Shown piece after piece: positions 16,562 to 24,906 of a stretch of DNA of 64,000 nt. Below the pieces are notes generated by a model. The model was not told where the DNA came from. It worked only from the letters and a program-made list of their open reading frames with translations, and searched no databases. This DNA comes from Burkholderiales bacterium (lineage in GTDB: Bacteria > Pseudomonadota > Gammaproteobacteria > Burkholderiales > JAHFRG01), in NCBI GenBank assembly GCA_035518095.1, contig DATIXX010000028.1, forward strand, positions 1 to 64,000. Direction: 5' to 3'. Every line of letters starts with the position of its first letter. Positions within the stretch are counted from its first letter, which is position 1. The position numbers and the translations under genes are program-made.

Positions 16562-17929
16562 TTAAGGAAACAACTTCCCGGGATTAAGTATATTGCTGGG
16601 GTCAAATACACGCTTGATGCCCCGCATCACTGCCATTGTTGGAGCGTCGATTTCCCTGGAAACGAAAGCGCGTTTCTCGCTTCCCACGCCATGTTCACCG
16701 GAGAGCGTGCCACGAAGCTTCAGCACCAGGTCGAATATGTCGCTCAAGCAGGTTTCGGCACGCCGCATCTGATCAACATCCGCTGGGTCCACCAACAGGT
16801 TGACGTGTATGTTGCCATTGCCTGCATGTCCGAAATTGACGTTGGCGACTTTATATCGTTCGCTCAACCCAGATAATTCCTCAAGTAGTTCAGGAAGTTT
16901 TGATACCGGCACAACGATGTCTTCGTTGATTTTTTTCGGCGCGATAGCACGCAGCAGCGGCGCGAGGGCCTTGCGCGCTTCCCAGAGTGCGCGGGCATCA
17001 CTTACCGATTGCGCTTTCAGCAGTCCGGGATTGCGGCAGCCAGGAAGTATCGCTTCCCGTGTTTCCGTGATTTCATTTTTCGAGCCGTCCACTTCGATCA
17101 TGAGCATTGCACGGGCGTCATCCGGCAACATGCGCGGATGATGGGCGCGTATCAGGTTAAGGGATCCGTGATCCAGGAACTCCAATGCGCTTGGCACCTT
17201 GGGCTGGGACATAATTGCGATGATCGCTTGCGCGCAGCTCGCTGCGTCACGGTAATAGGCCGTGATACCTTCCGCGAACGGGGGCAACGGGCTCAACTTC
17301 AACGTGGCTTCGGTAATGACTGCCAGCGTACCCTCGGAGCCGATGATAAGTCGCGTGAGATCATAGCCCACCACGCCCTTGGTGGTATAGCAGCCGGTTT
17401 TAATTATTGCGCCAGTGCCGGTTACCGCTTTTAATCCGAGTACATGGTCGCGAGTCGTGCCGTATTTCACCGCATGCGGACCGCCCGCGCCGGTGGCAAG
17501 ATTGCCGCCAATGCTACAATACGCGGCACTGGATGGATCGGGTGGCCAGAAAAATCCAATTGCTTTTGCAGCGTCCTGGACTTCCTGATTGAGCACGCCC
17601 GGTTCAGCGACGATTACACGGTTTGCGGAATCAATGGACAGAATACGGCGCATGCGTTCCAGCGAAAGCGCGACGCCGCCCTGCTCGGGAAGGCTGCCCC
17701 CAGACGTGCCCGTGCCGCGCCCGCGCGCAGTAACCGGGATCTTGAATTCGTTGCACATCTCAACGATAACTTGCACTTGCGTCGCGTCCGTGGGAAATGC
17801 CACCATTTCGGGCGGGTAGGTCTTGCGCGTGTTATCGTAGGAATACGCATAACAATCCACGGGATCGGTGAATAGATTTTGCACGGGGAGGACCTGTTGC
17901 AGACGGCGTGAAAATTCTCTGGAAAGCAT
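16562..17929 (-). CDS. glcD: FAD-linked glycolate/2-hydroxyacid oxidase subunit GlcD
   Basis: The 455-residue flavoprotein has the PCMH-type FAD domain. It shows VTARGRGTGTSGGSLPEQGGV at about residues 66-86, VEPGV, the GGNLATGAGGPHAVKYG loop and GSEGTLAVITEATLKL. A C-terminal cap domain ends with NFGHAGNGNIHVNLL and GTLSGEHGVGSEKR, the C-terminal signature of the family. It oxidises glycolate or D-lactate-like acids and would partner GlcF (2470-3744). The two genes are split and no GlcE is nearby, so D-lactate dehydrogenase is an alternative. It is convergent with the SPOR gene, with 9 bp between stops. Confidence 0.88.
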   Translation of the reverse strand: MLSREFSRRLQQVLPVQNLFTDPVDCYAYSYDNTRKTYPPEMVAFPTDATQVQVIVEMCNEFKIPVTARGRGTGTSGGSLPEQGGVALSLERMRRILSIDSANRVIVAEPGVLNQEVQDAAKAIGFFWPPDPSSAAYCSIGGNLATGAGGPHAVKYGTTRDHVLGLKAVTGTGAIIKTGCYTTKGVVGYDLTRLIIGSEGTLAVITEATLKLSPLPPFAEGITAYYRDAASCAQAIIAIMSQPKVPSALEFLDHGSLNLIRAHHPRMLPDDARAMLMIEVDGSKNEITETREAILPGCRNPGLLKAQSVSDARALWEARKALAPLLRAIAPKKINEDIVVPVSKLPELLEELSGLSERYKVANVNFGHAGNGNIHVNLLVDPADVDQMRRAETCLSDIFDLVLKLRGTLSGEHGVGSEKRAFVSREIDAPTMAVMRGIKRVFDPSNILNPGKLFP

Positions 17930-18083
17930 GAGAAACAGTCAGAAACCGGTTGACAAACGAAGATTATAACATTAGGGAAGATTTACCCGGACGGTTCGCG
18001 GCGAGCCCGGCTAGCCCTTCCGGCATATCATTTGGCGGCGGAAATGTTTTATACTTGGCCTAAATTCATCGAGGAAAAATGTT

Positions 18084-18221
18084 ATGTTACTCGCGGCATT
18101 CTATGTTTTAGCAATCACGCTGGTTATCATGCACTACACCGGGTGGCTGGCAAGGCATAACCTGGAATGGCTGCTGTATGTGCTGGCGCTGACCGTGTTC
18201 CCGGCGGTAATTTGGCTGTAG
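18084..18221 (+). CDS. Small membrane protein, 45 residues
   Basis: ATG 18084 is preceded by GAGGA (18071-18075) with 8-nt spacing and runs to TAG at 18219-18221. The product begins MLLAAFYVLAITLVIMHYTG and has two hydrophobic segments (about 2-18 and 28-44) separated by WLARHNLEW. A -10-like TATACT lies at 18050-18055, without a good -35. I know no named family. The good ribosome binding site and clean two-helix pattern support a real gene; it could also be chance. Confidence 0.5.
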   Translation: MLLAAFYVLAITLVIMHYTGWLARHNLEWLLYVLALTVFPAVIWL

Positions 18222-18241
18222 CAGGATTGGACTAAGCGGAT

Positions 18242-18727
18242 TTACATACCGCGAATTTTCGCTAGCAGCGCCGTCGTCGACCTGTTATGTAGGAAGGGTA
18301 TCGAAAGCACTTTACCGCCCCAGCCTGAGACTTCTTTCGCTCCTACAATATTTTCCACGTTCCAGTCCCCGCCTTTAACCAAGATATCCGGCCTGCACGC
18401 GAGAATCAGTGTCAGCGGCGTATCTTCATCGAACCAGGTGACTAGGCTTACGGACGCCAGCGCCGCGACCACCGCCGTCCGGTCAACCAGGGTCGTCACC
18501 GGCCGGCCGTTTCCCTTATTGAGGCGCTGGGCAGAAGCGTCCGTGTTGACACCCACGATCAGACTTGCGCCTAGTGCTCTGGCTTGGGCAAGGTAGGTGA
18601 CGTGACCGCGATGCAGAAGTTCGAAACAGCCATTGGTGAATACCCGCGGCCGCGGCAGAGATTCGAGGCGCGTTGCGAGGAGGCCCGGCTCGCACAGCTT
18701 ATGTTCAAAGTCCGGGGCGGGATACAT
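18242..18727 (-). CDS. rfaE2: D-glycero-beta-D-manno-heptose 1-phosphate adenylyltransferase
   Basis: This 161-residue nucleotidyltransferase corresponds to the C-terminal half of E. coli HldE as a separate protein. The signature TNGCFELLHRGHVTYL contains the HxGH nucleotide-binding motif (RGH), and a late motif LHNRSTTALLAKIRG corresponds to the ISTT region. It makes ADP-heptose for the lipopolysaccharide inner core. The kinase half (rfaE1) is not in the window. It is last in a leftward run after dolP, 126 bp downstream. Confidence 0.92.
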   Translation of the reverse strand: MYPAPDFEHKLCEPGLLATRLESLPRPRVFTNGCFELLHRGHVTYLAQARALGASLIVGVNTDASAQRLNKGNGRPVTTLVDRTAVVAALASVSLVTWFDEDTPLTLILACRPDILVKGGDWNVENIVGAKEVSGWGGKVLSIPFLHNRSTTALLAKIRGM

Positions 18728-18853
18728 GGCTTAAGAATAGTTAGGTCTATCCCGCCCCGGCGGGTATACCGGGGTTGGCAATAAATTCGTAGGCTGAGTT
18801 TGAAATGCCGTCCAACGGATAAATCAAAAAATACGCTCTATTTGAGCAGCCGG

Positions 18854-19453
18854 TTAAGAACTCTTGGCGTTGGCATCATCTGTGTACTCAAACACCTTCA
18901 CCACTTTGTCGACGCCGCTGGTGGTGCTGGCAATTTCCGCGGCAGCGCTGGCTTCAGTGTGGTTCACGATGCCCATCAGGTAGACCACCTTGTTTTCCGT
19001 CACCACCTTGACCCAGTTCGGCTGGAATTTCTTGGCTTCGATGATGCGCGTTTTTACTTTGGAAGTAATCAAGGTGTCGTCCGTGCGCGAACTGAACGAA
19101 GTGGGCTCAGCGATAACCAATTCGTCAACCACATTTCGCACATTTGGAATATCTTTTACCAGATTTTCGATTCCCGATCTAACTTCTTCGGACGGTACTT
19201 CCCCGGTGAGCAGCACAATGCGGTTGTAGCTGGTGACATTAACGTGAATGGTGTCACTGTACTGCTTGAATTTCTCGGAAATTCGACTCTGCGCTTTCAG
19301 TTCAATGCCCTCGTCGTCGAGCATTGCCGCATTGGAGCGGCGATCTTCTGCAACCACCACCCCACCCCCTGCGGCAGTGCCGGCGACTAAAGCTACGCAG
19401 CCGTGCAGCATGGGAACGCTTACGACCAGGATAACAAACGTCAAGTGGCGCAT
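18854..19453 (-). CDS. dolP: BON-domain outer-membrane lipoprotein DolP
   Basis: The 199-residue product has a signal peptide with the lipobox LHGC near residue 19, and then two BON domains (about 45-110 and 120-185) with YNRIVLLTGEVPSEE and ENKVVYLMGIVNHTEA. DolP (YraP) is an outer-membrane lipoprotein needed for envelope integrity and BAM function. ATG 19453 shares its A with the diaA TGA, so translation is coupled. The order lpoA-yraN-diaA-dolP matches the E. coli yra cluster, which supports DolP over OsmY. Confidence 0.9.
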   Translation of the reverse strand: MRHLTFVILVVSVPMLHGCVALVAGTAAGGGVVVAEDRRSNAAMLDDEGIELKAQSRISEKFKQYSDTIHVNVTSYNRIVLLTGEVPSEEVRSGIENLVKDIPNVRNVVDELVIAEPTSFSSRTDDTLITSKVKTRIIEAKKFQPNWVKVVTENKVVYLMGIVNHTEASAAAEIASTTSGVDKVVKVFEYTDDANAKSS

Positions 19454-20043
19454 CAATCGACTCCCAGCAGTAAACAATCAATAGCATCGCACAGACAATG
19501 CAGGGTCAACAAATGAACTTCCTGAATGCGCGCCGTACTGTTTGCCGGTACGCAGATATGTATGTCTTCAGAGGCAAGTATGTCGGCCAACTGCCCTCCG
19601 GACTTTCCCGTGAGCGCGACCACCCCCATTTGCCGCTCGTGGGCGGCGCGCACTGCCTCCAGAATGTTCCGTGAATTTCCACTCGTGGTGATTGCCAGCA
19701 GCATGTCGTTCGCTTGTCCCAGAGCCAGCACCTGCTTGGAGAATACCTGGTCATAGGTGTAATCATTGGCAATCGACGTGAGCGTTGAGGTGTCAGTGGT
19801 AAGCGCGATCGCCGCAAGTCCGGGACGTTCCATTTCGAAGCGATTTAACATTTCGGCTGCAAAGTGCTGAGAGTCGGCAGCCGAGCCACCATTGCCGCAA
19901 CTAAGAATTTTTCCATCACGCATGAGGCATTGCGTCATGCGCTCGGCGGCTCCCGCAATGGGTACCGCCAAGGCGTCCATTGCCTGCAACTTGAGGTGCG
20001 CGCTGTCGGAAAAATGTCCGCTGATTCTGGCGATTAAATCCAT
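19453..20043 (-). CDS. diaA: SIS-domain protein DiaA (DnaA initiator-associating)
   Basis: The 196-residue protein is one SIS domain with [46 protein letters not shown] and [21 protein letters not shown]. It resembles phosphoheptose isomerase GmhA. The stretch [18 protein letters not shown] and the location between yraN and dolP fit DiaA, which binds DnaA and times replication initiation. Since rfaE2 is close by, a GmhA role cannot be excluded; many betaproteobacterial annotations use that name. It overlaps dolP by one base and lies 50 bp after yraN. Confidence 0.85.
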   Translation of the reverse strand: MDLIARISGHFSDSAHLKLQAMDALAVPIAGAAERMTQCLMRDGKILSCGNGGSAADSQHFAAEMLNRFEMERPGLAAIALTTDTSTLTSIANDYTYDQVFSKQVLALGQANDMLLAITTSGNSRNILEAVRAAHERQMGVVALTGKSGGQLADILASEDIHICVPANSTARIQEVHLLTLHCLCDAIDCLLLGVD

Positions 20044-20093
20044 TTGCTTATCCCGATTGGCTTCGCGGTATCATATTGTGCGATATTTTGCGG

Positions 20094-20444
20094 CTATTCT
20101 CCAAACGCGTTTTTTATCCACTCTATTTCCTGCTTGCTTACTCCGCTTAGCAATACCGCATCAAATCGGCAACGCGGGGTGTTTTTGCTGGATGCAAGGT
20201 AGTGGCGCGCGGCTCTGAGCAGCTTCTCCCGCTTTTTGGCGGTAATGCTTGCTGCGGCACCGCCGAAATTGCCGCTGGTCCGCAACCGTACTTCTGCGAA
20301 CACCAGCGTATCACCATCCCGAAGAACAAGATCTATTTCGCCGAAGCGGCAACGGTAGTTAGCTTCGAGCAACTCAAGACCCTGCTTTTGCAGAAATATC
20401 GCGGCAACGCGTTCTGCTGCTATGCCGTCAGTGTTTCGGTTCAT
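20094..20444 (-). CDS. yraN: YraN/UPF0102 nuclease-like protein
   Basis: The 116-residue protein has the small restriction-endonuclease-like fold motif GEIDLVLRDGDTLVFAEVRLR (about 31-51), in the D-x(n)-E-x-R form of the PD-(D/E)XK pattern, and then AAASITAKKREKLLRAARHYL. The function is unknown; a role in nucleic-acid processing is inferred from the fold. It overlaps lpoA by 17 bp and belongs to the conserved rsmI/lpoA/yraN/diaA/dolP neighbourhood. Confidence 0.9.
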   Translation of the reverse strand: MNRNTDGIAAERVAAIFLQKQGLELLEANYRCRFGEIDLVLRDGDTLVFAEVRLRTSGNFGGAAASITAKKREKLLRAARHYLASSKNTPRCRFDAVLLSGVSKQEIEWIKNAFGE

Positions 20445-21561
20445 TTAGCACAACGGCTTGACCCCGATAAAATATCGCAGGGGTGAGTTTGCGTACGAAC
20501 TGATGGTCGGGGTTGAGGCTAATCTTGCCGGTGACGCCATCCAGGGTATAGCGCGAATTCGGGTCAATTGTGGATAAGTCTTGGGAAATGCGGAAAGCAT
20601 CTATGCCCAAAGCATAAAGCCGTTCCAAATCCACGATCACAGCATTCTTCGGACGAGGGTAGATCATTACCGCTGGATGATCGGATTGCAGAAGCCACGG
20701 CATATCGACAAAGCGTATACCATTAAGGTCCAGATTCAAAGTTCCCAAACCGTTTCCACTGAAGATCTGTGAGGTGCCGTAGATGTTTACGTCCAAATCG
20801 ATGTAAGGCCGTACCAGCCGCGCATTTTTCGCTTCAAGCGCAAGGAAAATCATGTCGGCGTCGCTCGTTTCCGCTGCCTGCTTGAGCGCCAACAAGCTGT
20901 CCTGCTCACCGTTGAATACGAGCTGTCCCGCAACAACACCACCCAGTTTCTGCCATTCGTCTGCGAATGCCTCCTGCATGCGTTTGTCCAGCGGCGTGTC
21001 GGCGCAAATGATGAGCGCTTTGCGCCCGCCATCGTGCCAGGCCAAGTTGGCAACTTGCCGAGCCTCGCTTTCAACCTGCAAGCTGAGAGTAAACATATCG
21101 GGTGGCAGCACCGGAGAATCTTCCGGCACATTGAGTGCAAGTGTCGGAACGCGCACCAACCCGCTGTTGGCCAGAGCAGAAACACCGTCTCGGGTGAGCG
21201 GACCCACTACGACTTGCGCTCCGGCGGTGAGCGCGAGCTGATAGGTTGCCAGGATCTCATCGCTTTGCGCGGTTGTTGCATAGACTCGCACCGGCAGACG
21301 GCTGCCACCCTGGCCGTTGGCAGCCGCCATGAAGCCCTGGCGGACAATCTCTGCAGCGGCGCCGAACGAGTCTGATTTAAGGGGCAGGATTAAAGCAACA
21401 TGCGGACTAGGCGGATTGGCTTGAGGGTTTATATCAGGAGACTTAACAGGCGCAGTTTGCCCTGCTTGCGGCACTGCATTTTCAGCGCGGGTGGCAAATG
21501 TTATGGCGCATCCGTATAGTATCGCCAACAGCGTCAGCAGAAAGGCCGGCAAGCGTTGCAT
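20428..21561 (-). CDS. lpoA: Penicillin-binding protein activator, LpoA-like lipoprotein
   Basis: The 377-residue protein has a signal peptide with a probable lipobox (LYGC near residue 18). A type I periplasmic-binding-protein fold of about 310 residues follows: VALILPLKSDSFGAAAEIVR, VVGPLTRDGVSAL, ALIICADTPLDKRM and LVFNGEQDSL. In E. coli LpoA activates PBP1a from the outer membrane. That protein is almost twice as long because of an N-terminal TPR-like domain, which is absent here. The start overlaps the divergent rsmI start by 6 bp. Neighbours yraN, diaA and dolP support the assignment. Confidence 0.85.
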   Translation of the reverse strand: MQRLPAFLLTLLAILYGCAITFATRAENAVPQAGQTAPVKSPDINPQANPPSPHVALILPLKSDSFGAAAEIVRQGFMAAANGQGGSRLPVRVYATTAQSDEILATYQLALTAGAQVVVGPLTRDGVSALANSGLVRVPTLALNVPEDSPVLPPDMFTLSLQVESEARQVANLAWHDGGRKALIICADTPLDKRMQEAFADEWQKLGGVVAGQLVFNGEQDSLLALKQAAETSDADMIFLALEAKNARLVRPYIDLDVNIYGTSQIFSGNGLGTLNLDLNGIRFVDMPWLLQSDHPAVMIYPRPKNAVIVDLERLYALGIDAFRISQDLSTIDPNSRYTLDGVTGKISLNPDHQFVRKLTPAIFYRGQAVVLNEPKH

Positions 21562-22416
21562 TCAATACATGACAAGGCGGGTAAGCCGTTATTATATGTA
21601 GTTGCTACCCCGATTGGAAATTTGCAGGACATCACGCTGCGCGCGCTCGAGGTATTGAAACAGGTGGACATTGTGGCCGCGGAAGACACACGTGTCACTT
21701 CGCGCCTGCTAAAGCATTTTCAAATCCCCGCGAAAATGATGGCGTTGCAAGAACATAACGAAAAGCGCGCGTCTGAAAGGGTGATTGCGCTGTTACAGCA
21801 GGGAAAATCTGTCGCTCTGGTCAGCGATGCGGGGACACCCACAATCAGCGATCCCGGTGCCATCGTCGTAAGCCGCGTGCGCCAGGCCGGATTCCGCGTG
21901 GTTCCGGTGCCCGGCGCAAATGCCGCAGTGAGCGCACTGTCGGTTTCAGGGCAGGACGTGTCGCATTATCTATTTTACGGATTTTTACCCAGCAAGCCGT
22001 CGGCACGGCGCCGCGAGTTGGGAGATCTTGTGACCCTGCCTTTTATGCTAATTTTTTACGAAGCGCCGCACCGCATTGTGGAAAGCATCACCGATATGCA
22101 AGCCGTATTTGGCGGCGAACGCGGCATTACCATTGCAAGGGAGCTCACCAAATTGTTCGAGAATATTTACACCGGAACACTGAATACGGCACTCGAATGG
22201 TTAAGACGGGATCAAGATCATCAGAAAGGTGAATTCGTTTTGTTGGTTTCAGGGACCGGGAAGCCCGCGGCATCTCGCAACGATGCGACGCGCATGTTGA
22301 CGATCCTGTTGCAAGAGCTATCGGTCAAGCAGGCGGTGAAACTCGCTTCCCAAATTTGCGGCGAGAGCCGCAAAACACTTTACGCAGCGGCCCTGGAAAT
22401 CAAGGGTAAGCCTTGA
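21556..22416 (+). CDS. rsmI: 16S rRNA 2'-O-ribose C1402 methyltransferase RsmI
   Basis: The 286-residue SAM-dependent enzyme methylates C1402 in the decoding centre. It shows YVVATPIGNLQDITLRALEVL near the N-terminus, the AAEDTRVTSRLLKHF and SDAGTPTISDPGAIVV loops, VPGANAAVSALSVSG, FYGFLPSK and FYEAPHRI. The only usable start is TTG 21556: upstream in frame is a stop (21517-21519) with no start between, and no ATG or GTG lies between TTG and the conserved block. AAAGG sits 10 nt before it. This makes its 5' end overlap that of lpoA on the other strand. Confidence 0.93.
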   Translation: MHSIHDKAGKPLLYVVATPIGNLQDITLRALEVLKQVDIVAAEDTRVTSRLLKHFQIPAKMMALQEHNEKRASERVIALLQQGKSVALVSDAGTPTISDPGAIVVSRVRQAGFRVVPVPGANAAVSALSVSGQDVSHYLFYGFLPSKPSARRRELGDLVTLPFMLIFYEAPHRIVESITDMQAVFGGERGITIARELTKLFENIYTGTLNTALEWLRRDQDHQKGEFVLLVSGTGKPAASRNDATRMLTILLQELSVKQAVKLASQICGESRKTLYAAALEIKGKP

Positions 22417-22448
22417 CGGCATAGCGAGACAATAAAAGGATCAGGCGA

Positions 22449-23480
22449 TTGCAGAAAATAACTTTCACCCGTCCGGACGATTGGCACGTGCATTTGCGCG
22501 ATGGCGATGCGATGCGCGCCGTGGTCGCGCACACTGCACGGCGCTTTGCGCGCGCCATTATCATGCCCAATCTTGAACCGCCGATTACGACTACTAAATT
22601 GGCAAAGGCATACCACAGACGGATTCTTGCCGCGCTTCCCAAGCGATTAACTTTCGAGCCCTTGATGACCTTGTATTTGACTGCCAAAACCGAACCGGGT
22701 GAGGTTGTCAAAGCCAAACAAAGCGGAATTATTCATGGCCTGAAGCTTTATCCTGCCGGCGCGACGTTCCATTCAAGCTCCGGTGTCACCGATCCGGGTG
22801 GTTGTTTCGCAGTGCTGGAGCAAATGGAGAAGCAAGACATGCCTCTACTGGTGCATGGTGAAGTAACGGACCCAAGAGTGGATATTTTCGACCGCGAGAA
22901 AGTGTTCATCGAGCGCGTTTTGTCACAGATCACGCAACGCTTTCCTCGGCTGCGAATCGTATTCGAACATATCACTACGAGCGAGGCGGTGGAGTATGTA
23001 ACACGTGCGTCAGATAATGTCGCGGCAACGATTACCGCTCACCATTTGCTGCTCAATCGCAACGCGATGTTTTTCGGCGGCCTGCGTCCGCACCATTATT
23101 GTTTGCCGCTGTTAAAGAGGGAAACACACCGGCAATCGCTCATCAAAGCGGCGACCAGCGGTAATCCTAAATTTTTCTTGGGAAGCGACAGCGCTCCGCA
23201 TTCAAAAAACGCCAAACAAGCAGCGTGCGGCTGTGCGGGAATTTATTCCGCGCATGCGGCAATCGAACTTTATGCCGAAGCCTTTGAACAAGCCGGCGCA
23301 CTGGACAAGCTTGAGGCATTCGCAAGCTTGCACGGCGCCGATTTTTACCGGCTGCCGCGAAATAGTCAGAAAACTGTACTTGTCAGGCGCAGATGGAAAG
23401 TACCCGACTCCCTGCGTTTCGGGAAACAAAGCCTGGTGCCGTTGCGCGCTGGTGAATTTGTCGACTGGCGCCTGGTTTAG
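22449..23480 (+). CDS. pyrC: Dihydroorotase
   Basis: The 343-residue enzyme cyclises carbamoyl aspartate in pyrimidine synthesis. It is the class II type, starting [19 protein letters not shown] with the metal-binding HxH at residues 12-14. It shows [11 protein letters not shown] with the carboxylated lysine, [26 protein letters not shown] and FLGSDSAPH with the catalytic Asp. The start is TTG 22449 with AAAGGA at 22436-22441 before it. It lies 32 bp after rsmI. Confidence 0.95.
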   Translation: MQKITFTRPDDWHVHLRDGDAMRAVVAHTARRFARAIIMPNLEPPITTTKLAKAYHRRILAALPKRLTFEPLMTLYLTAKTEPGEVVKAKQSGIIHGLKLYPAGATFHSSSGVTDPGGCFAVLEQMEKQDMPLLVHGEVTDPRVDIFDREKVFIERVLSQITQRFPRLRIVFEHITTSEAVEYVTRASDNVAATITAHHLLLNRNAMFFGGLRPHHYCLPLLKRETHRQSLIKAATSGNPKFFLGSDSAPHSKNAKQAACGCAGIYSAHAAIELYAEAFEQAGALDKLEAFASLHGADFYRLPRNSQKTVLVRRRWKVPDSLRFGKQSLVPLRAGEFVDWRLV

Positions 23481-23601
23481 CAACGCATGTAGTTAGGCAG
23501 TTGAAAGCTGCGTACACCGCGGCATTCGTCGCGCCAATATCAAGCAACGGACAAGTTCTGTGAGCAGAGGGTTATTCCAACCCGCGAACATGCACACGAT
23601 T

Positions 23602-24114
23602 TCATGGAAACGCTGGAATAGTTGGTTCCACACCGCGCGACGCTGCTTCCGGATGGCCCTTTTCAACGAGTTCGTGTATTTGTTCAACTTTGCGCGCAGG
23701 AACGTCTATCATCATGAGAATCTTTCCATCCGCGATGTCTTTTTCAAACATCTGGAGCTTCGAATTCGGAACCGCGCTAGCCACCAGGCTGGAAATCCAG
23801 GCGCCTATAAGAGCGCCAATTAAAGTCGCGATCAACACCGTTATCAATTGCAGGGTTTCACCTTCGGGCGGCGCAAATATAATCAAAATACCGACCGCCG
23901 CGCCCCCGACACCGCCCAGGATGAGTCCCAATTCCGCACCGTGCACAATGTCGGTCTTTTGCAAGGCGTTCGCCTCGTGCAGATCTCCCATTGGAGTGCC
24001 GCGTCGCGCCAGACAGTGGATATGGGTTTCTTGGATGCGTGCCAGCAAAAGATCATTCATCGTTTGCTGGGCACTCGCAACATCCGGAAGGATAAAATAC
24101 AGTCTTCTTCTCAT
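23602..24114 (-). CDS. Membrane protein of unknown function (DUF1269-like)
   Basis: The 170-residue protein begins MRRRLYFILPDVASA and has an N-terminal ferredoxin-like half (DLLLARIQETHIHCLARRG). Two membrane segments are rich in Gly and small residues (GLILGGVGGAAVGILII and LITVLIATLIGALIGAWISS, about 65-115). A soluble tail contains ADGKILMMIDVPARKVEQI. It resembles DUF1269-type stress-associated membrane proteins, but its function is unknown. GGAGG lies 5 nt before ATG 24114, which decides the start. It is convergent with pyrC and divergent from rnpB. Confidence 0.75.
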   Translation of the reverse strand: MRRRLYFILPDVASAQQTMNDLLLARIQETHIHCLARRGTPMGDLHEANALQKTDIVHGAELGLILGGVGGAAVGILIIFAPPEGETLQLITVLIATLIGALIGAWISSLVASAVPNSKLQMFEKDIADGKILMMIDVPARKVEQIHELVEKGHPEAASRGVEPTIPAFP

Positions 24115-24307
24115 ATGAACCTCCGTTGCAGTCAAGCTGGAAATTTCTTAACCACACTCACATTCGAGCGCTCAATTCGACGAAAAGTTGCGCGCTGTCG
24201 TGCTCTTTTAAGTTGTAAGATGATTTTAGTACTCTAGAAGTGGTGCGCGGATCCGATTATGTCGCATTCACAATCGCGCATTTTGCCACCCTGTGAAACT
24301 TTCCCCG

Positions 24308-24316
24308 TGTTAACAT
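24308..24316 (+). promoter_or_regulatory. Extended -10 promoter of rnpB
   Basis: TGT-TAACAT at 24308-24316 ends 7 nt before the predicted 5' end of RNase P RNA. No -35 at normal spacing is seen; TTGCCA at 24283-24288 is 22 bp away. Confidence 0.4.
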
Positions 24317-24323
24317 TAAATTT

Positions 24324-24643
24324 GAAGCTGGCCAGACAGTCGCTGTACGTATGTTCCATATGTATAGAGGAAAGTCCGGGCTCCGCAGAGCAGGATGCCG
24401 GCTAACGGCCGGACGCCGCAAGGCGATGAAAAGGGCCACAGAGACGAGTCGCAGCCGACGCGATCCGCGCCGCTGCGGGTGAAACGAGGTAACCTCCATC
24501 CGGGGCAAGACCAAGTAGGGAAGCGATGACGTGGCTCGCGTAGCTTCCGGGTAGGTTGCTTGAGCGTGCGAGCAATTACACGCCTAGAGAAATGACTGTC
24601 GAGGGAGCCATCCCTAACAGAACCCGGCTTATCGGCCAGCTTC
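24324..24643 (+). ncRNA. rnpB: RNase P RNA, bacterial class A
   Basis: The ends form helix P1: GAAGCTGGCC (24324-24333) is perfectly complementary to GGCCAGCTTC (24634-24643). The universal core GAGGAAAGTCCGGGCTCC follows at 24365-24382, with GGTAACCTCCATCCGGGGCA, GACTGTCGAGG-type elements and AGAACCCGGCTTATCGG near the 3' end. This is the catalytic subunit that removes 5' leaders from pre-tRNAs. The P3 region (about 24346-24363) is a short AU-rich hairpin ACGTATG-TTC-CATATGT instead of the long helix of E. coli. No strong terminator is visible; a pyrimidine-rich tail with T runs follows. Ends are placed from P1, give or take a few bases. Confidence 0.95.
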
Positions 24644-24817
24644 TTCCAATTTCCCCAGTTTTCCCTTTAATTCTCATCGGCGCTCGACATTGCGCAGCTG
24701 TTCCCCGGTTTTCGTGCAATTCTCACCCATCTAATTATTTATAAAGGGGAATTGCGCAAGTTAGACGAAACATCACTTAAGTATTTGTCGCAAAAAAGAA
24801 AAGGCTTGATCTTATGC

Positions 24818-24846
24818 TTGACCTCTTGTTTTTTTTAATCTAGAGT
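24818..24846 (+). promoter_or_regulatory. Promoter of the dcw (mra) operon
   Basis: TTGACC (24818-24823) and TAGAGT (24841-24846) are separated by 17 bp and match consensus at 5/6 and 4/6. Transcription would start near 24853, about 54 nt before the mraZ start. The spacer holds a run of eight T. Confidence 0.6.
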
Positions 24847-24869
24847 GGGAAATAGTAGTAAAAGATGGG
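24845..24869 (+). promoter_or_regulatory. Possible MraZ operator (10-bp-spaced repeats)
   Basis: GTGGG (24845-24849), GTAGT (24855-24859) and ATGGG (24865-24869) recur at exactly 10-bp steps, overlapping the -10 box. MraZ is known to bind GTGGG repeats with this period in front of its own gene. The middle repeat is degenerate. Confidence 0.45.
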
Positions 24870-24906
24870 TTTCACAGCAAAATCCGAATCATATTTTGGG
24901 GGGAGT

